Shown: positions 43,215 to 51,674, numbered from the stretch's first letter. The stretch: DNA of 64,000 nucleotides from a bacterium (GCA_030685015.1 JAUXWS010000013.1:1-64000); one strand, 5' to 3'. Numbers and translations are program-made. The notes: generated by a model from the letters alone, not told the origin.

Positions 43215-43620
43215 GCCCCCCCCTCCGCGCGACCGCTTGATCGGCGTCGGGTGCGACACGGAGGAGCGAAGCCGGCTGGAGGGCGTCCTGGCGCGCGACC
43301 CCGCCTTCCTGGGCCGCTGGTTCACGGCGAAGGAGCAAGAGGCGATCGCCCGCGCGGCGGACGGCCCGGGCCTGGCCCTCCGCCTCTTCTGCCTGAAGGA
43401 GGCGGCGGTCAAGGCCCTGTGGCGGCACATCCCCCTGGGCATCTCCCGCATCGAAGCTCTGCCGGCGCCGGAAGGCTACCGGCTGTGCGCGCTCGATCCA
43501 CGGACGGCCACCCTCCGCCTGGACGGCCACTGCCAGGCGGATGCCCGGCATGCCTGGGCCGAGGTGCTGGCCTTCCACTCCCCCGCCGCGGCGTCAGCCG
43601 GCGGGGAAACCCAGGCGTGA
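43204..43620 (+). CDS. 4'-phosphopantetheinyl transferase, AcpS-like
   Basis: A 138-residue protein. I-G-V-G-C-D-T-E-E (about 13-21) supplies the magnesium-binding Asp, and R-W-F-T-A-K-E and F-C-L-K-E-A-A-V-K-A (about 60-71) are the conserved F-x-x-K-E-A motif of phosphopantetheinyl transferases, which activate carrier proteins with coenzyme A. The TTG start at 43204 is supported by GGGAGG six bases upstream and overlaps the SDR stop by 11 nt. The C-terminal 27 nt overlap the convergent pgi gene. Which carrier protein it serves is not visible. Confidence 0.78.
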   Translation: MTPEPPPPRDRLIGVGCDTEERSRLEGVLARDPAFLGRWFTAKEQEAIARAADGPGLALRLFCLKEAAVKALWRHIPLGISRIEALPAPEGYRLCALDPRTATLRLDGHCQADARHAWAEVLAFHSPAAASAGGETQA

Positions 43621-44982
43621 GCTGCGCGCGGCACCGCCGGCCGTGAAGCCGGGGCGGCCCATGCGGCCATAGGTGAGCAGCTTGCCCGCCTCCACGCCCG
43701 GTTGGTCGAAGGTGTTGATGTCGAGCAGCTCGCCGTTGACGAAGGTCTCCAGCATGAAGAACTGGAAGAGCTGGCCCAGCCAGTAGGCGTCCAGCGAGGG
43801 CAGGCTGATCGTGCGGCTGCCGCGGCCCGCCTCGCGCAGGGCCTCGGCTGTGCTTTCCTGCTCCGCGTTGATCAGCTCCCCCAGGTCGTGCCCGCCCAGG
43901 TAGGCGATCTCCTCGTCCCCGGGGTAGACGGCGGGAATGGGGCTGGGGCCGGCGAACCGCTCCAGGCGCAGGAAGCTCACCAGTTTGTCGGCGGGCCCCT
44001 CCATGAAAAGCTGGAGGAGGCTGTGCTGGTCCGCCGCGCCCAGCGCGCCCAGCGGCGTGCTGCCGGCATGGACGAGGTGCCCCTGGCGGTCCGTCCGCTT
44101 GCCCAGCGACTCCCCCCACAACTGCACGTACCAATTGGCCACGTAGCGCAGTCGGCGCGAGTAGGGCATGATGACATGCACGGCGCCCAGGCGGCCGAAC
44201 CAGAGCCAGGCGGCGGCGGCGGCGGTCAAGAGCCGGTTGTCCGGCAGGGGCCGCGTCACGACATCAAGGGTGAGGGCCTCGGCGCCGGCGAGGAGGGCCT
44301 CCGTGTCCAGGCCCAGCATGGCGGCGGGAAAGAGGCCGACATTGGTGAGGAGGGAGAAGCGTCCGCCCGTGCGCGGCGGAATGTCGAGCACGGCCAGCCC
44401 CTCCCGGGCGGCGATGCGTTGGAGCAGACCCTGGCCGGCGTCGGTGGTGACGACCAGGTGCTCGCGCCAGGCGGCGCCCAGCCGCTGCTCCAGCCAGGCG
44501 CCGACCGCCATGAAATTGGCCGCCGTCTCCGCCGTGGTGCCGGACTTGCTCACGATGTTGACCAGGGTCCTGGCCGGTTCCAGGCAGGCCAGGGTCTCGC
44601 GCAGGGTATCGGGGTCGCTGTTGTCCAGGACATGGAAACGGGGCCGTCCGCCGCGCAGCTCGGGTCGATCATTCCACCAGCCGTGACAGAGAGCGGCCTG
44701 GATGGCAATGGTGCCCCAGGTGCTACCGCCAATTCCGATGAGCAGGAAATCCTCGAAGCGGCCGGCCAGGCGCTCGGCCAGAGCCCGGCCCTGCGCCGCC
44801 TCCGGTCGTCGGAAGGTATTGGCGAAGGTGCCCTCGCCGCTGTCCACCATGCGTCCCAGGAGCTGGCGGAAGTCCTCCAGGCGGGGCGCCAGCTTCGAAA
44901 ACTCCTCCCGCTGCAGGCCCCGTCCGCCCGGCAGGTTGTCCGCCAGCATCAGGTCCAGATCGATCCCCAGCAAGCCGCTCAT
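43594..44982 (-). CDS. pgi: glucose-6-phosphate isomerase
   Basis: A 462-residue glycolytic enzyme interconverting glucose-6-phosphate and fructose-6-phosphate. Motifs are L-I-G-I-G-G-S-T-W-G (about 81-90), S-K-S-G-T-T-A-E-T (about 145-153), G-G-R-F-S-L-L-T-N-V-G (about 206-216) and Q-L-W-G-E-S-L-G-K (about 289-297). Length fits the shorter bacterial Pgi type. It converges with and overlaps the phosphopantetheinyl transferase gene by 27 nt. Confidence 0.94.
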   Translation of the reverse strand: MSGLLGIDLDLMLADNLPGGRGLQREEFSKLAPRLEDFRQLLGRMVDSGEGTFANTFRRPEAAQGRALAERLAGRFEDFLLIGIGGSTWGTIAIQAALCHGWWNDRPELRGGRPRFHVLDNSDPDTLRETLACLEPARTLVNIVSKSGTTAETAANFMAVGAWLEQRLGAAWREHLVVTTDAGQGLLQRIAAREGLAVLDIPPRTGGRFSLLTNVGLFPAAMLGLDTEALLAGAEALTLDVVTRPLPDNRLLTAAAAAWLWFGRLGAVHVIMPYSRRLRYVANWYVQLWGESLGKRTDRQGHLVHAGSTPLGALGAADQHSLLQLFMEGPADKLVSFLRLERFAGPSPIPAVYPGDEEIAYLGGHDLGELINAEQESTAEALREAGRGSRTISLPSLDAYWLGQLFQFFMLETFVNGELLDINTFDQPGVEAGKLLTYGRMGRPGFTAGGAARSSRLGFPAG

Positions 44983-45010
44983 GCGAGTCCTCCCAATTCA
45001 TCCGCCGCCA

Positions 45011-45043
45011 AGAAAAAGCCACCCTGGGGGTTCAGGGTGGCTT
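45011..45043 (-). terminator. rho-independent terminator after DUF5679 gene
   Basis: On the minus strand the 11-bp stem AAGCCACCCTG/CAGGGTGGCTT is followed by a T-run. It lies between the small DUF5679 gene and pgi, so it would insulate pgi. Confidence 0.75.
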
Positions 45044-45111
45044 GTCGCACTTATCTCGTGCCGCAGTCCAAAGGTGCGGCGACGTGGGTCGTCATGATGA
45101 CACCCGAATGG

Positions 45112-45282
45112 TCAGATCTTCTTGGGCGTTTTCTCCTCGGCCGGCAGGATTTTGTACATGCCGGCGCCGCAGGCGCTGCAGTTGCCCTTCACGGCGTTGC
45201 GGCCGTTCTTCATGGCCAATTGGACCACATCCTTCATGTCACGATGAGCGCGGCAACGCATGCAATAGCCAGAGTGCGACAT
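45112..45282 (-). CDS. DUF5679 zinc-ribbon-like small protein
   Basis: A 56-residue protein. Y-C-M-R-C-R-A-H-R (about 6-14) and G-N-C-S-A-C-G-A-G-M (about 33-42) supply two C-x-x-C pairs around the conserved M-K-N-G-R-x-A-V-K-G core, as I recall for DUF5679. The family has no known function; a single zinc ribbon is likely. ATG 45282 has GGGAGGG 5 nt upstream; the longer frame has no ribosome site. It has its own two-box promoter and terminator, so it is an independent transcript. Confidence 0.85.
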   Translation of the reverse strand: MSHSGYCMRCRAHRDMKDVVQLAMKNGRNAVKGNCSACGAGMYKILPAEEKTPKKI

Positions 45283-45308
45283 AAGCCCTCCCTTGTTGAT
45301 CGCCGTCA

Positions 45309-45339
45309 CAAACTAGGGATTTCCTGCACAAATTCTCAA
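45309..45339 (-). promoter_or_regulatory. two-box promoter of DUF5679 gene (TTG-N21-TAGTTTG)
   Basis: On the minus strand TTG (45339-45337), 21 nt, TAGTTTG (45315-45309), then 26 nt to ATG 45282. The region is AT-rich for this genome. Confidence 0.55.
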
Positions 45340-45399
45340 AGCAAAAATCGCCTATTTGAAGCTGGCCAGACTGGGCGCGGTTTCCCCACCCGGCCCGCC

Positions 45400-47157
45400 T
45401 CAGGCCCCTGGGTTGTGGAAGCGCCGCTCCAGCTCGATCAGTTTCCGCTTCAGAAAGAAGACGACGATCAAGCCCAGGACCAGAAAGACCGAACCGACGT
45501 AGACGACCAGATGCCCGGGATCGTTGTTGACCGAGAGGATGGTCGTCTCCACGCCGCCCCGCTGCTGGCTGCGCCGGAAGCTCGATTGGAAGAACTTGTA
45601 GCCCCGGTGCACCAGGGTGTTGTTCATGGAGATCTCGATCTCGCGGCCCTGGATGCCCTGTTCGGGATCATCCAGCAGGACGAAGGAGGCGTAGCCGGCC
45701 GCCATCATGGAGCCGGGGTAGCGATCCTCGACGAAATCACGCAAGGTGAGGTTGAAGCCAAGGGCTACACGATTCTGCTCGAGCCCGACCAGCCAGGTGG
45801 CGCCATCCACCTGGATGGGCTTGCGCTGACCCAGGCGCAGCCATCTCTGCTCGACGACACCGTCCTTCTCCGTGCGCAGCCGGACGGCGGGCATCTCGCC
45901 CTTCACGCCCAGGTTCTCCATCTCCTCCTGACGCCAGGCCTTGCGCAGCACCTGGTCCACCGAGAGCTGGAAGCCCATCCAGGGAAGCACGAGAGGCGCC
46001 CCGCCCACGGCCACGGGCTGTTCCCGCACCCGACCTTCCTCCAGCCAGGCGACGCGGAGGCCGTCCCCGGTCAAGGCCAGCCGCACCAGCTTCTCCCCCA
46101 GATCGGTGTCGGAGAAGACCGGCTCCCAGTCCAGCCCGCCCAGCCGGGGCAAGGTGGGAGTGGCCCCAAGCAGGGCGTCGAAGCCCGGCATGTTGCGGAA
46201 GAAGAGGTAGCGGTCGCCCGCGCCGTCGCGCCGCAGGTGGAACTCGAGGGCCGGATTGGCGGCCGGGCCGGGCAGGTCCAGGAGGGCGCCCTGCTCGTTC
46301 ATGGAGAAATTGCGGTAGACACGGGCCAGCTGGAGGCTGAGCCCGCCCCCCAGGATGAGGGAATCCCCCACTGACGGCAACTGGACCGTGCGCCGGGCGC
46401 CGGACAGGGTGAAGGAAAGGGAGCCCGTGCTGGCCGTGCGCAGCGAGGCCTGCCAGGAGGCGAGGTCGGGGTACTCGAAGGCCTCGAAGCGCAGCAGGCC
46501 GTTGAAGTCGCGGCGGTTCTCCCCGGGGCGGCGCGGGAAGAGCCAGAGCTCTTCCTGGAACATGGCCGACTGGAAGCGGAGCTGCAGGCCCGGGTTGTCC
46601 ACCGGGCCGTCCTCCTTGATCTCCATGCGGGGCTGGGCGTCGGTGTAGAACCGGTCCACCGTGAAGGTGCCGCCCCCCGGCACCTCGTAGGACTTGTTCA
46701 TGAACTCCCGCGGCGGGCTGCTGCTCAGGGAAGTGGGGTGGATCAGGCGAGCCTGGTCCGGCTGCTGGGGATCGTAGACCGTGAGCACCATGTCCCGCAT
46801 GGTGATGAAGTCCGCGCTCTCCCCCTCGTCCATGGTCAGGGTCCCCTCGAAGCCATAGTGGCGGGTCATCCAGGCGCCGAGCAGGATGGCGAGGATCGAG
46901 CTGTGGATCATGATCACGCCGATGTGGCGCAAACGCCAGGGCCGCAGCTTCCAGGTGGCCAGACTGAGATTGAGGGCGAAGAGGGCCAGCAGGAAGTCGA
47001 ACCAACCTGTCCGATAGACGTAGGCCTGCACCAAGTGGGTGGAGGTGGAGGATTCCAGCTTGGTGGCGAAGGCCAGGATGACGGCGATGAGGAAGAGCAG
47101 GGTCACGCCCAGACCCAGTGAGGAAAGGACCTTGAGGATCCTTTTGATGATGGTCAT
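45400..47157 (-). CDS. resB: ResB-family cytochrome c maturation protein
   Basis: A 585-residue membrane protein with N-terminal helices (about 14-33, 48-65 and 77-94), a very large periplasmic domain (about 100-540) and a final helix (V-G-S-V-F-L-V-L-G-L-I-V-V-F-F-L, about 555-570). The layout and the I-M-I-H-S-S-I-L-A-I-L-L-G (about 80-92) segment match ResB/Ccs1, the haem-delivery partner of CcsA in cytochrome c maturation system II. No ccsA/resC is next to it. ATG 47157 lies behind AAAGGG; the upstream frame extension reads through the promoter region. Confidence 0.85.
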   Translation of the reverse strand: MTIIKRILKVLSSLGLGVTLLFLIAVILAFATKLESSTSTHLVQAYVYRTGWFDFLLALFALNLSLATWKLRPWRLRHIGVIMIHSSILAILLGAWMTRHYGFEGTLTMDEGESADFITMRDMVLTVYDPQQPDQARLIHPTSLSSSPPREFMNKSYEVPGGGTFTVDRFYTDAQPRMEIKEDGPVDNPGLQLRFQSAMFQEELWLFPRRPGENRRDFNGLLRFEAFEYPDLASWQASLRTASTGSLSFTLSGARRTVQLPSVGDSLILGGGLSLQLARVYRNFSMNEQGALLDLPGPAANPALEFHLRRDGAGDRYLFFRNMPGFDALLGATPTLPRLGGLDWEPVFSDTDLGEKLVRLALTGDGLRVAWLEEGRVREQPVAVGGAPLVLPWMGFQLSVDQVLRKAWRQEEMENLGVKGEMPAVRLRTEKDGVVEQRWLRLGQRKPIQVDGATWLVGLEQNRVALGFNLTLRDFVEDRYPGSMMAAGYASFVLLDDPEQGIQGREIEISMNNTLVHRGYKFFQSSFRRSQQRGGVETTILSVNNDPGHLVVYVGSVFLVLGLIVVFFLKRKLIELERRFHNPGA

Positions 47158-47231
47158 GCGACCCTTTCTTTCCATTTCACAACTTCCCGGCGCAATATCG
47201 CAATCCCGACGAGTGGAGTGCCCTATCTGGT

Positions 47232-47903
47232 TCAACGGGACAATGTCTCGGGGCTGACGCGGCGGGCGCTGATCAGGCGACGCCGCCAGTAACCTTCATC
47301 CAGGCCGGCGATCTCCACCCCCTTGGTCGTGCTGCTGTGGATGAAGAGTCCCCCTCCCTCGTAGATGCCCACATGGGAGATGCGGCGCCGGCTGCCAGTG
47401 TGGAAGAAGACGAGGTCCCCCGGCTGCAGCTCGGCGCGCGAGACGGGCATGCCCAGACGCGCCATCTCCGCCGAGGAGCGGGGCAGCTCGCGCCCCCAGG
47501 CGTCGCGGGCGGCCCGCCAGACGAGGCCGCTGCAATCCATGCCGCGGCGCGTGTTGCCTCCGTAGCGGTAGGGTACGCCCAGGTACTTGTGGGCCGCCTT
47601 CAGCACCTCCGGGCGGGGTTGGGCGTGGAGCCGGAAGGAGGGGAGACCGCCTCCCTTGCGCGCATCCCTCGGCTTGGCCTTCGCTTCCTGCCGGGAGAGT
47701 TTGCGTTCCTGGCGGGCGGAATCGGCGGGCGACTCCGCCGGCCGCGTCCCCTCCGGCCCGAAGCGGGGATGGCCGCGCAACCCGGAGCAGCCGCCGAGCA
47801 CGAGCAGGGAGGCCAGCAGCAGCAAGCCCGCCACAGCCGGGGCACGGCGCCACCGCGGGGGACGGGTTTGCCTACTTCCAGCTGCTGGCACGGAAGCGCT
47901 CAA
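47232..47903 (-). CDS. NlpC/P60 family cell-wall hydrolase, predicted lipoprotein
   Basis: A 223-residue protein. A lipoprotein signal (L-L-L-L-A-S-L-L-V-L-G-G-C, Cys about residue 39) is followed by a Lys/Arg-rich linker and a C-terminal NlpC/P60 domain with catalytic Cys in M-D-C-S-G-L-V (about 121-127), His in R-I-S-H-V-G-I-Y (about 173-180) and the later H-S-S segment. It would cut peptidoglycan stem peptides from the outer-membrane side. The start is uncertain: TTG 47903 lies within the carbonic anhydrase gene, and GTG 47891 is also possible. Confidence 0.85.
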   Translation of the reverse strand: MSASVPAAGSRQTRPPRWRRAPAVAGLLLLASLLVLGGCSGLRGHPRFGPEGTRPAESPADSARQERKLSRQEAKAKPRDARKGGGLPSFRLHAQPRPEVLKAAHKYLGVPYRYGGNTRRGMDCSGLVWRAARDAWGRELPRSSAEMARLGMPVSRAELQPGDLVFFHTGSRRRISHVGIYEGGGLFIHSSTTKGVEIAGLDEGYWRRRLISARRVSPETLSR

Positions 47904-48402
47904 CGTAGGCCTCGTAATGGGCGGCGCTCTGGTGCAGGGCGGCCACCTCCCCGGGCGTCAGCGACCGCTTGACCTTGGCCGGGCAGCCCGCCACCAGGGA
48001 GCGGGGGGGAATGATCATCCCCTCCAGCACGACCGAACCGGCCGCCACCAGGGACTCGGTCCCCACGATGGCGCCGTCCAGCACGGTGGCCTGCATGCCG
48101 ATCAGGACGCAGTCCTCGATCGTGCAGCCGTGCAGCATGGCCATGTGGCCGATCGTCACGTCGTGCCCGATGCGCAACGGGGCCGTTTCGTGGGTGACGT
48201 GGAGGACGGAGCCGTCCTGCACATTGCTGCGCTCGCCGATGCGGATGTAGTTGACGTCGCCCCGCACCACCGTGTTGAACCAGACACTGCTGCCGGCGCC
48301 GATCTCCACGTCGCCCAGGACCAGGGCGCCGTGCATGACCGCCACGTCGTCGGCCAGGCGCGGGGTCTTTCCCTCGAAGGGCAGCACATGTCCAAAGCGC
48401 AT
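47872..48402 (-). CDS. gamma-carbonic anhydrase-like hexapeptide-repeat protein
   Basis: A 176-residue left-handed beta-helix protein. The zinc-site pattern includes W-F-N-T-V-V-R-G-D (about 40-48), N-V-Q-D-G-S-V-L-H (about 60-68), H-D-V-T-I-G-H (about 79-85) and H-G-C (about 90-92), as in the YrdA/PaaY branch of gamma-carbonic anhydrases. Activity in this branch varies, so carbonic anhydrase activity is likely but unproven. ATG 48402 has AAAGGAG 6 nt upstream. Confidence 0.88.
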   Translation of the reverse strand: MRFGHVLPFEGKTPRLADDVAVMHGALVLGDVEIGAGSSVWFNTVVRGDVNYIRIGERSNVQDGSVLHVTHETAPLRIGHDVTIGHMAMLHGCTIEDCVLIGMQATVLDGAIVGTESLVAAGSVVLEGMIIPPRSLVAGCPAKVKRSLTPGEVAALHQSAAHYEAYVERFRASSWK

Positions 48403-48448
48403 GATGTCTCCTTTCAGTCTCCGCGCGGCGCCGGCCACTCCCATCGGA

Positions 48449-49648
48449 TCAGGCGGACCGGCGGGCGGCGGGCACGATGATGCGGAAGGTGATGCCCCGT
48501 CCCGGCCGGGTGTCGTGGACAAAGATGCGACCGCGGTGGTATTCCTCCACGATGCGGCGGGCCAGCGAGAGGCCCAGGCCCCAGCCGCGGCTCTTGGTCG
48601 TGAAGCCGGGGCGGAAGATCTCCTCCTTGATGGCGGGATCCACGCCTTTCCCCGTGTCGGAGACGTCGAGCACCACCCGCTGCCCCTGGCGGGCGCTTCT
48701 CGCCTCCAGGCGGATCTGGCCGCCGCCCAGGCTGAGCGAATCCAGGGAGTTCTTGACCAGATTCTCGATCACCCATTCGAAGAGGAAGGCGTTGAGGCGG
48801 GCCGGCGGCAGCCCCGGCTCGACGACGATCTCGAAGGAGATGTCGCGCCCACCACGGGGCAGGCGGCTGCCGAAGTAGTCCACCACCCGCTCCAGCAGCC
48901 GCGGCAGGTCGACAGCGGCCAGCTCCACCGCGGAGCCGATCTTGTTGAAGCGGGAGGCGATCTTCTCCAGGCGCGCCGTGTCCAGCTTCATCTGCTCGAG
49001 GGCCTCCCCCATCCCCGGATCGGCCTCCAGCACCTCGATCCAGCCCATCAGGCTGGAGATGGGCGTTCCCAGCTGATGGGCCGTCTCCCGCGCCATGCCC
49101 ACCCACACGCCGCTCTCCTCGGCCCGGCGGATCTGGTGGAAGCCCAGGTAGCCCAGCAAGCCCACCAGCAGGGAGGCGACCAGGGTGAAGACCGGAAAGA
49201 GCTGGACGCGCTCGACCAGCTTGGAGTCCCCGTAGTGGAAATAGTCGGTGATGGTGTCGTACTGGAAGGGGATGGGCTCGTGGACCAGGTCCATCTGCTG
49301 GACCAGGCGGCGGATCGTCTCGCGGTTGGCCTCGTTCTCCTCGTCCAATGCGGAATCCAGGTTCTTCCAGAACTTCGGGTTGCCGCGGGCATCCGTGTAG
49401 ACCAGTGGGAAATCGATGGTGCGGATGAAGTCCAGCACCGCCTCCGGGTAATGCGTGGCCAACAGGCCGTAGTGCTCCACCCGCACGGTGAGGTTGCGCC
49501 GCGCCTCCGCCCGCAGGTCCTCCACCAGGCTGCGTGCCATGAAGAGGATGACGATGGCGGTGGCCACGCCCACCAGCAGCAGGATGCCCTTGATCATGCC
49601 GCCAGCCCGGGCTCCGCCCAGCCGCAGGCGTGCTCGCAGCGGCTTCAC
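48449..49648 (-). CDS. membrane sensor histidine kinase without adjacent regulator
   Basis: A 399-residue kinase. Two membrane helices (about 18-38 and 149-168) flank a periplasmic domain of about 110 residues; then the H-box A-R-E-T-A-H-Q-L-G-T-P-I-S-S-L (about 185-199), N-box N-L-V-K-N-S-L (about 291-297), D-T-G-K-G-V (about 331-336) and G-W-G-L-G-L-S-L (about 357-364). The sensed signal is unknown. No response regulator gene is adjacent. GTG 49648 overlaps the methyltransferase stop (GTGA); ATG 49597 at the first helix is an alternative. Confidence 0.85.
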   Translation of the reverse strand: MKPLRARLRLGGARAGGMIKGILLLVGVATAIVILFMARSLVEDLRAEARRNLTVRVEHYGLLATHYPEAVLDFIRTIDFPLVYTDARGNPKFWKNLDSALDEENEANRETIRRLVQQMDLVHEPIPFQYDTITDYFHYGDSKLVERVQLFPVFTLVASLLVGLLGYLGFHQIRRAEESGVWVGMARETAHQLGTPISSLMGWIEVLEADPGMGEALEQMKLDTARLEKIASRFNKIGSAVELAAVDLPRLLERVVDYFGSRLPRGGRDISFEIVVEPGLPPARLNAFLFEWVIENLVKNSLDSLSLGGGQIRLEARSARQGQRVVLDVSDTGKGVDPAIKEEIFRPGFTTKSRGWGLGLSLARRIVEEYHRGRIFVHDTRPGRGITFRIIVPAARRSA

Positions 49649-50469
49649 GCGAGCGCCGCCGCTTTGCGGGCAAGCACCAGCAGGCAGCCGCCCTCCTGCC
49701 GCATCCCGCGCAGGTCCAGCTCATTGAGCAGGCGCACCGGCAGCAGCACGAGCAGCACCCAGGGCAGCACCAAAGGGAGGGTCCAGAGGCCAAGACCCAG
49801 CAGACGCATGGGAGCGCGCACGCCCAGCAGCCAGGCGAGGCCGCCGGCCCGCCCATAGGTGGAGCGCAGCCAGACCTCCTCCAGCCCGGCCTGGGCCAGC
49901 CGCTCCCGCATCATGGCCCTGGTGTAGCCCATGCGGGCATGCTCCCCGACCGTGGGCGTGCGCCGAAGCACCTCGTCCTCGTCCAGTCCATCCTCCATGG
50001 CAGGTGTGTGCAGAAGCAGCAGGCCGCCTTCATCCAATACGGCGGCGAAATTGCGGAAGACGCGCCGGTCGTCCTCGATATGCTCCACCACGTCCACGTT
50101 GAGCACCAACTGGACGGGAGACTCCAGGCGGAGGGCAAGCAGATCGCCCTCCTCGGCCCGTACGCCGCCCAGGCGGGTGTCGCGGCAGTAGTCCCGCAGC
50201 GCTTCCACGCAGGCCGGATTGAGATCGACGGACACCACCTCCGCCTGGGGAAAGGCCTGGCGCAGGGCGGGCACGTACTGACCGAAGCCGGTGCCGGCGT
50301 CCAGGATGCGCCGCGGGCGCAGGCCCTGCCCGGCCAGGGTCCGCAGGGCGCGGCGCACCTCCAGCTCCCGCAGGAAGAACTGGCGGGAGAGGAAAAAAAG
50401 AAGGCGCTTCATCCAGGCCCGGCGCAGGAAGAGACGCGCCAGCCGGCCCTTGACAGGGTCGTAATTCAT
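49645..50469 (-). CDS. class I SAM-dependent methyltransferase with C-terminal membrane segment
   Basis: A 274-residue protein. SAM-binding motif I I-L-D-A-G-T-G-F-G-Q-Y (about 54-64), V-V-S-V-D-L-N (about 77-83) and N-V-D-V-V-E-H-I-E-D-D (about 122-132) fit methyltransferases of the UbiG/type 11 group. A hydrophobic stretch (about 220-248) could bind it to the membrane. The substrate is not evident. ATG 50469 stands 5 nt behind a TATGTTG box with a TTG 20 nt further up, so its mRNA may be nearly leaderless. It is coupled to the histidine kinase. Confidence 0.78.
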   Translation of the reverse strand: MNYDPVKGRLARLFLRRAWMKRLLFFLSRQFFLRELEVRRALRTLAGQGLRPRRILDAGTGFGQYVPALRQAFPQAEVVSVDLNPACVEALRDYCRDTRLGGVRAEEGDLLALRLESPVQLVLNVDVVEHIEDDRRVFRNFAAVLDEGGLLLLHTPAMEDGLDEDEVLRRTPTVGEHARMGYTRAMMRERLAQAGLEEVWLRSTYGRAGGLAWLLGVRAPMRLLGLGLWTLPLVLPWVLLVLLPVRLLNELDLRGMRQEGGCLLVLARKAAALA

Positions 50470-50474
50470 GCGGC

Positions 50475-50504
50475 CAACATAGGGCCGGTCCTTGCCCCAT
50501 GCAA
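50475..50504 (-). promoter_or_regulatory. two-box promoter of methyltransferase/kinase pair (TTG-N20-TATGTTG)
   Basis: On the minus strand TTG (50504-50502), 20 nt, TATGTTG (50481-50475), then 5 nt to ATG 50469. The spacing leaves almost no leader. Confidence 0.5.
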
Positions 50505-50893
50505 GGCGCCCTCGCCGCCAGCGGGTGCCAGATCTTGCACATGGTGGGCAAGAGTCCAGCTTCACTTCAGGAGCTTTCCCTTGGCCAACAAGCATTTGCC
50601 TACTGGAACACTAATTGCTGGAGACCGGTCGCCCTGAACCTGCCCGACCTGCATTTCCAGGAATGCCGCCACCGGGCGACTCGAAGCTCCAGAATCCATC
50701 GCCCGCCTCGGCGGACGGTGATGGCATGGCTCAAACCTGGTCCCGGCGGTCCGTCCAGGCCTGTCCCGCACCCGACGCGGCCCAGGCGTGGCGCGCCAGA
50801 GTGGATGTCTCGGGGATGGCCTTCAGGCGATCCAGTGGCGTCAAGTGAAGTCCGGAACGCACGATCCCGCGCCGGACGGATGGCAGGGACCTG

Positions 50894-50927
50894 GAAGGCG
50901 GCCCGCGAGGGCCGCCTTCTTTTGTTT
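50894..50927 (+). terminator. strong rho-independent terminator without an upstream gene
   Basis: An 11-bp perfect stem GAAGGCGGCCC/GGGCCGCCTTC with loop GCGA, followed by TTTTGTTT. The T-run is only on the plus strand, yet no rightward gene ends before it. Confidence 0.8.
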
Positions 50928-51045
50928 CCTTCACCCGGGCGGCGGTCGCCCGTCCCTTCCTGCCGCGCCGGGACCCAGGCCGGGGAGCCATGGAGGTCCG
51001 GACCAGACGAGCTGTGACAACAGGACTGGACCAAGGGGGAGGATC

Positions 51046-51417
51046 ATGACGAGCGGACCGGAGACAAGCCAGCGCCCCTGGGGCCATTTCGAGGTGCTGC
51101 TGGATGCGGTTGACATGAAAGTCAAGCGCATCCTCGTGCAGCCCGGTCAACGCCTGTCCCTCCAGCGCCACCACCGGCGGCGCGAGCACTGGTTCGTGGC
51201 GGCGGGCCAGGGCGTGGTCGACCTGGACGGGCAGGCCCGGCAGGTGGCGGCGGGGGACTCGCTGGACATTCCCCTGGGCGCCTGGCACCGGGTGCGCAAC
51301 CCGGCCGCTGTGGATCTGGTGCTGATCGAGGTGCAGACCGGGGATTATTTCGGCGAGGACGACATCGAGCGTCGGGAGGATGACTACGGCCGCGTGCCCC
51401 CGGGCTCATGCAAATGA
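51046..51417 (+). CDS. cupin, mannose-6-phosphate isomerase type II-like domain
   Basis: A 123-residue single-domain cupin. R-P-W-G-H-F-E-V-L (about 10-18), then Q-R-H-H-R-R-R-E-H-W (about 39-48) and G-D-S-L-D-I-P-L-G-A-W-H-R (about 69-81) match the isomerase domain of bifunctional GDP-mannose pyrophosphorylase/phosphomannose isomerase, here without the pyrophosphorylase part. It could isomerise mannose-6-phosphate, or bind another sugar. ATG 51046 has a strong GGGGGAGG. Its stop codon lies inside the terminator stem. Confidence 0.82.
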   Translation: MTSGPETSQRPWGHFEVLLDAVDMKVKRILVQPGQRLSLQRHHRRREHWFVAAGQGVVDLDGQARQVAAGDSLDIPLGAWHRVRNPAAVDLVLIEVQTGDYFGEDDIERREDDYGRVPPGSCK

Positions 51418-51447
51418 CCGGCGCTCGTGCCGCCGGTCATTTGTTCG
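51411..51447 (+). terminator. rho-independent terminator overlapping cupin stop codon
   Basis: A 13-bp perfect stem CAAATGACCGGCG/CGCCGGTCATTTG with a 7-nt loop and trailing TT. The TGA stop is part of the first arm, so ribosomes finishing the gene would cover the hairpin. The following gap to 51674 contains no gene I can support. Confidence 0.7.
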
Positions 51448-51674
51448 ATGCTGTGTGTCTGCAGGCGATCCTCTAGCCCCCGGAGGACCGAGGGGCAGGG
51501 GAGCAAACCACGTGCCTGTCGCCGAAATCGCGTTCAACTCCTTCTAACAGCTTGCCCCTTCACGGTGGGGCTTCGCCATGTGTTCAGCATCCGACTGGCA
51601 ACCGCCCGATCCCGAACACCCGCGCCCATTCTGTCAAATGGACGGGCGCCCGGTTGGCCCGCCGCGTCCACCGC

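Larger units (their letters stand above)
50470..51045. other. 576-bp gene-free region with rightward terminator and inverted repeats
   Basis: No protein gene is supported on either strand. Between 50611 and 50697 an imperfect hairpin is visible (CTGGAG/CTCCAG outer arms with TCGCCC/GGGCGA inside), then another around 50697-50726 (CCATCGCCCGCC against GGCGG...GATGG). A strong rightward terminator follows at 50894-50927. The structured stretch could be a non-coding RNA or a leader of the cupin gene. Confidence 0.5.

Noticed and set aside
50500-50930. RNase P RNA, tmRNA or SRP RNA in the gene-free region
   Set aside because: None of the conserved sequence blocks of these RNAs is present; only generic inverted repeats and a terminator are seen.
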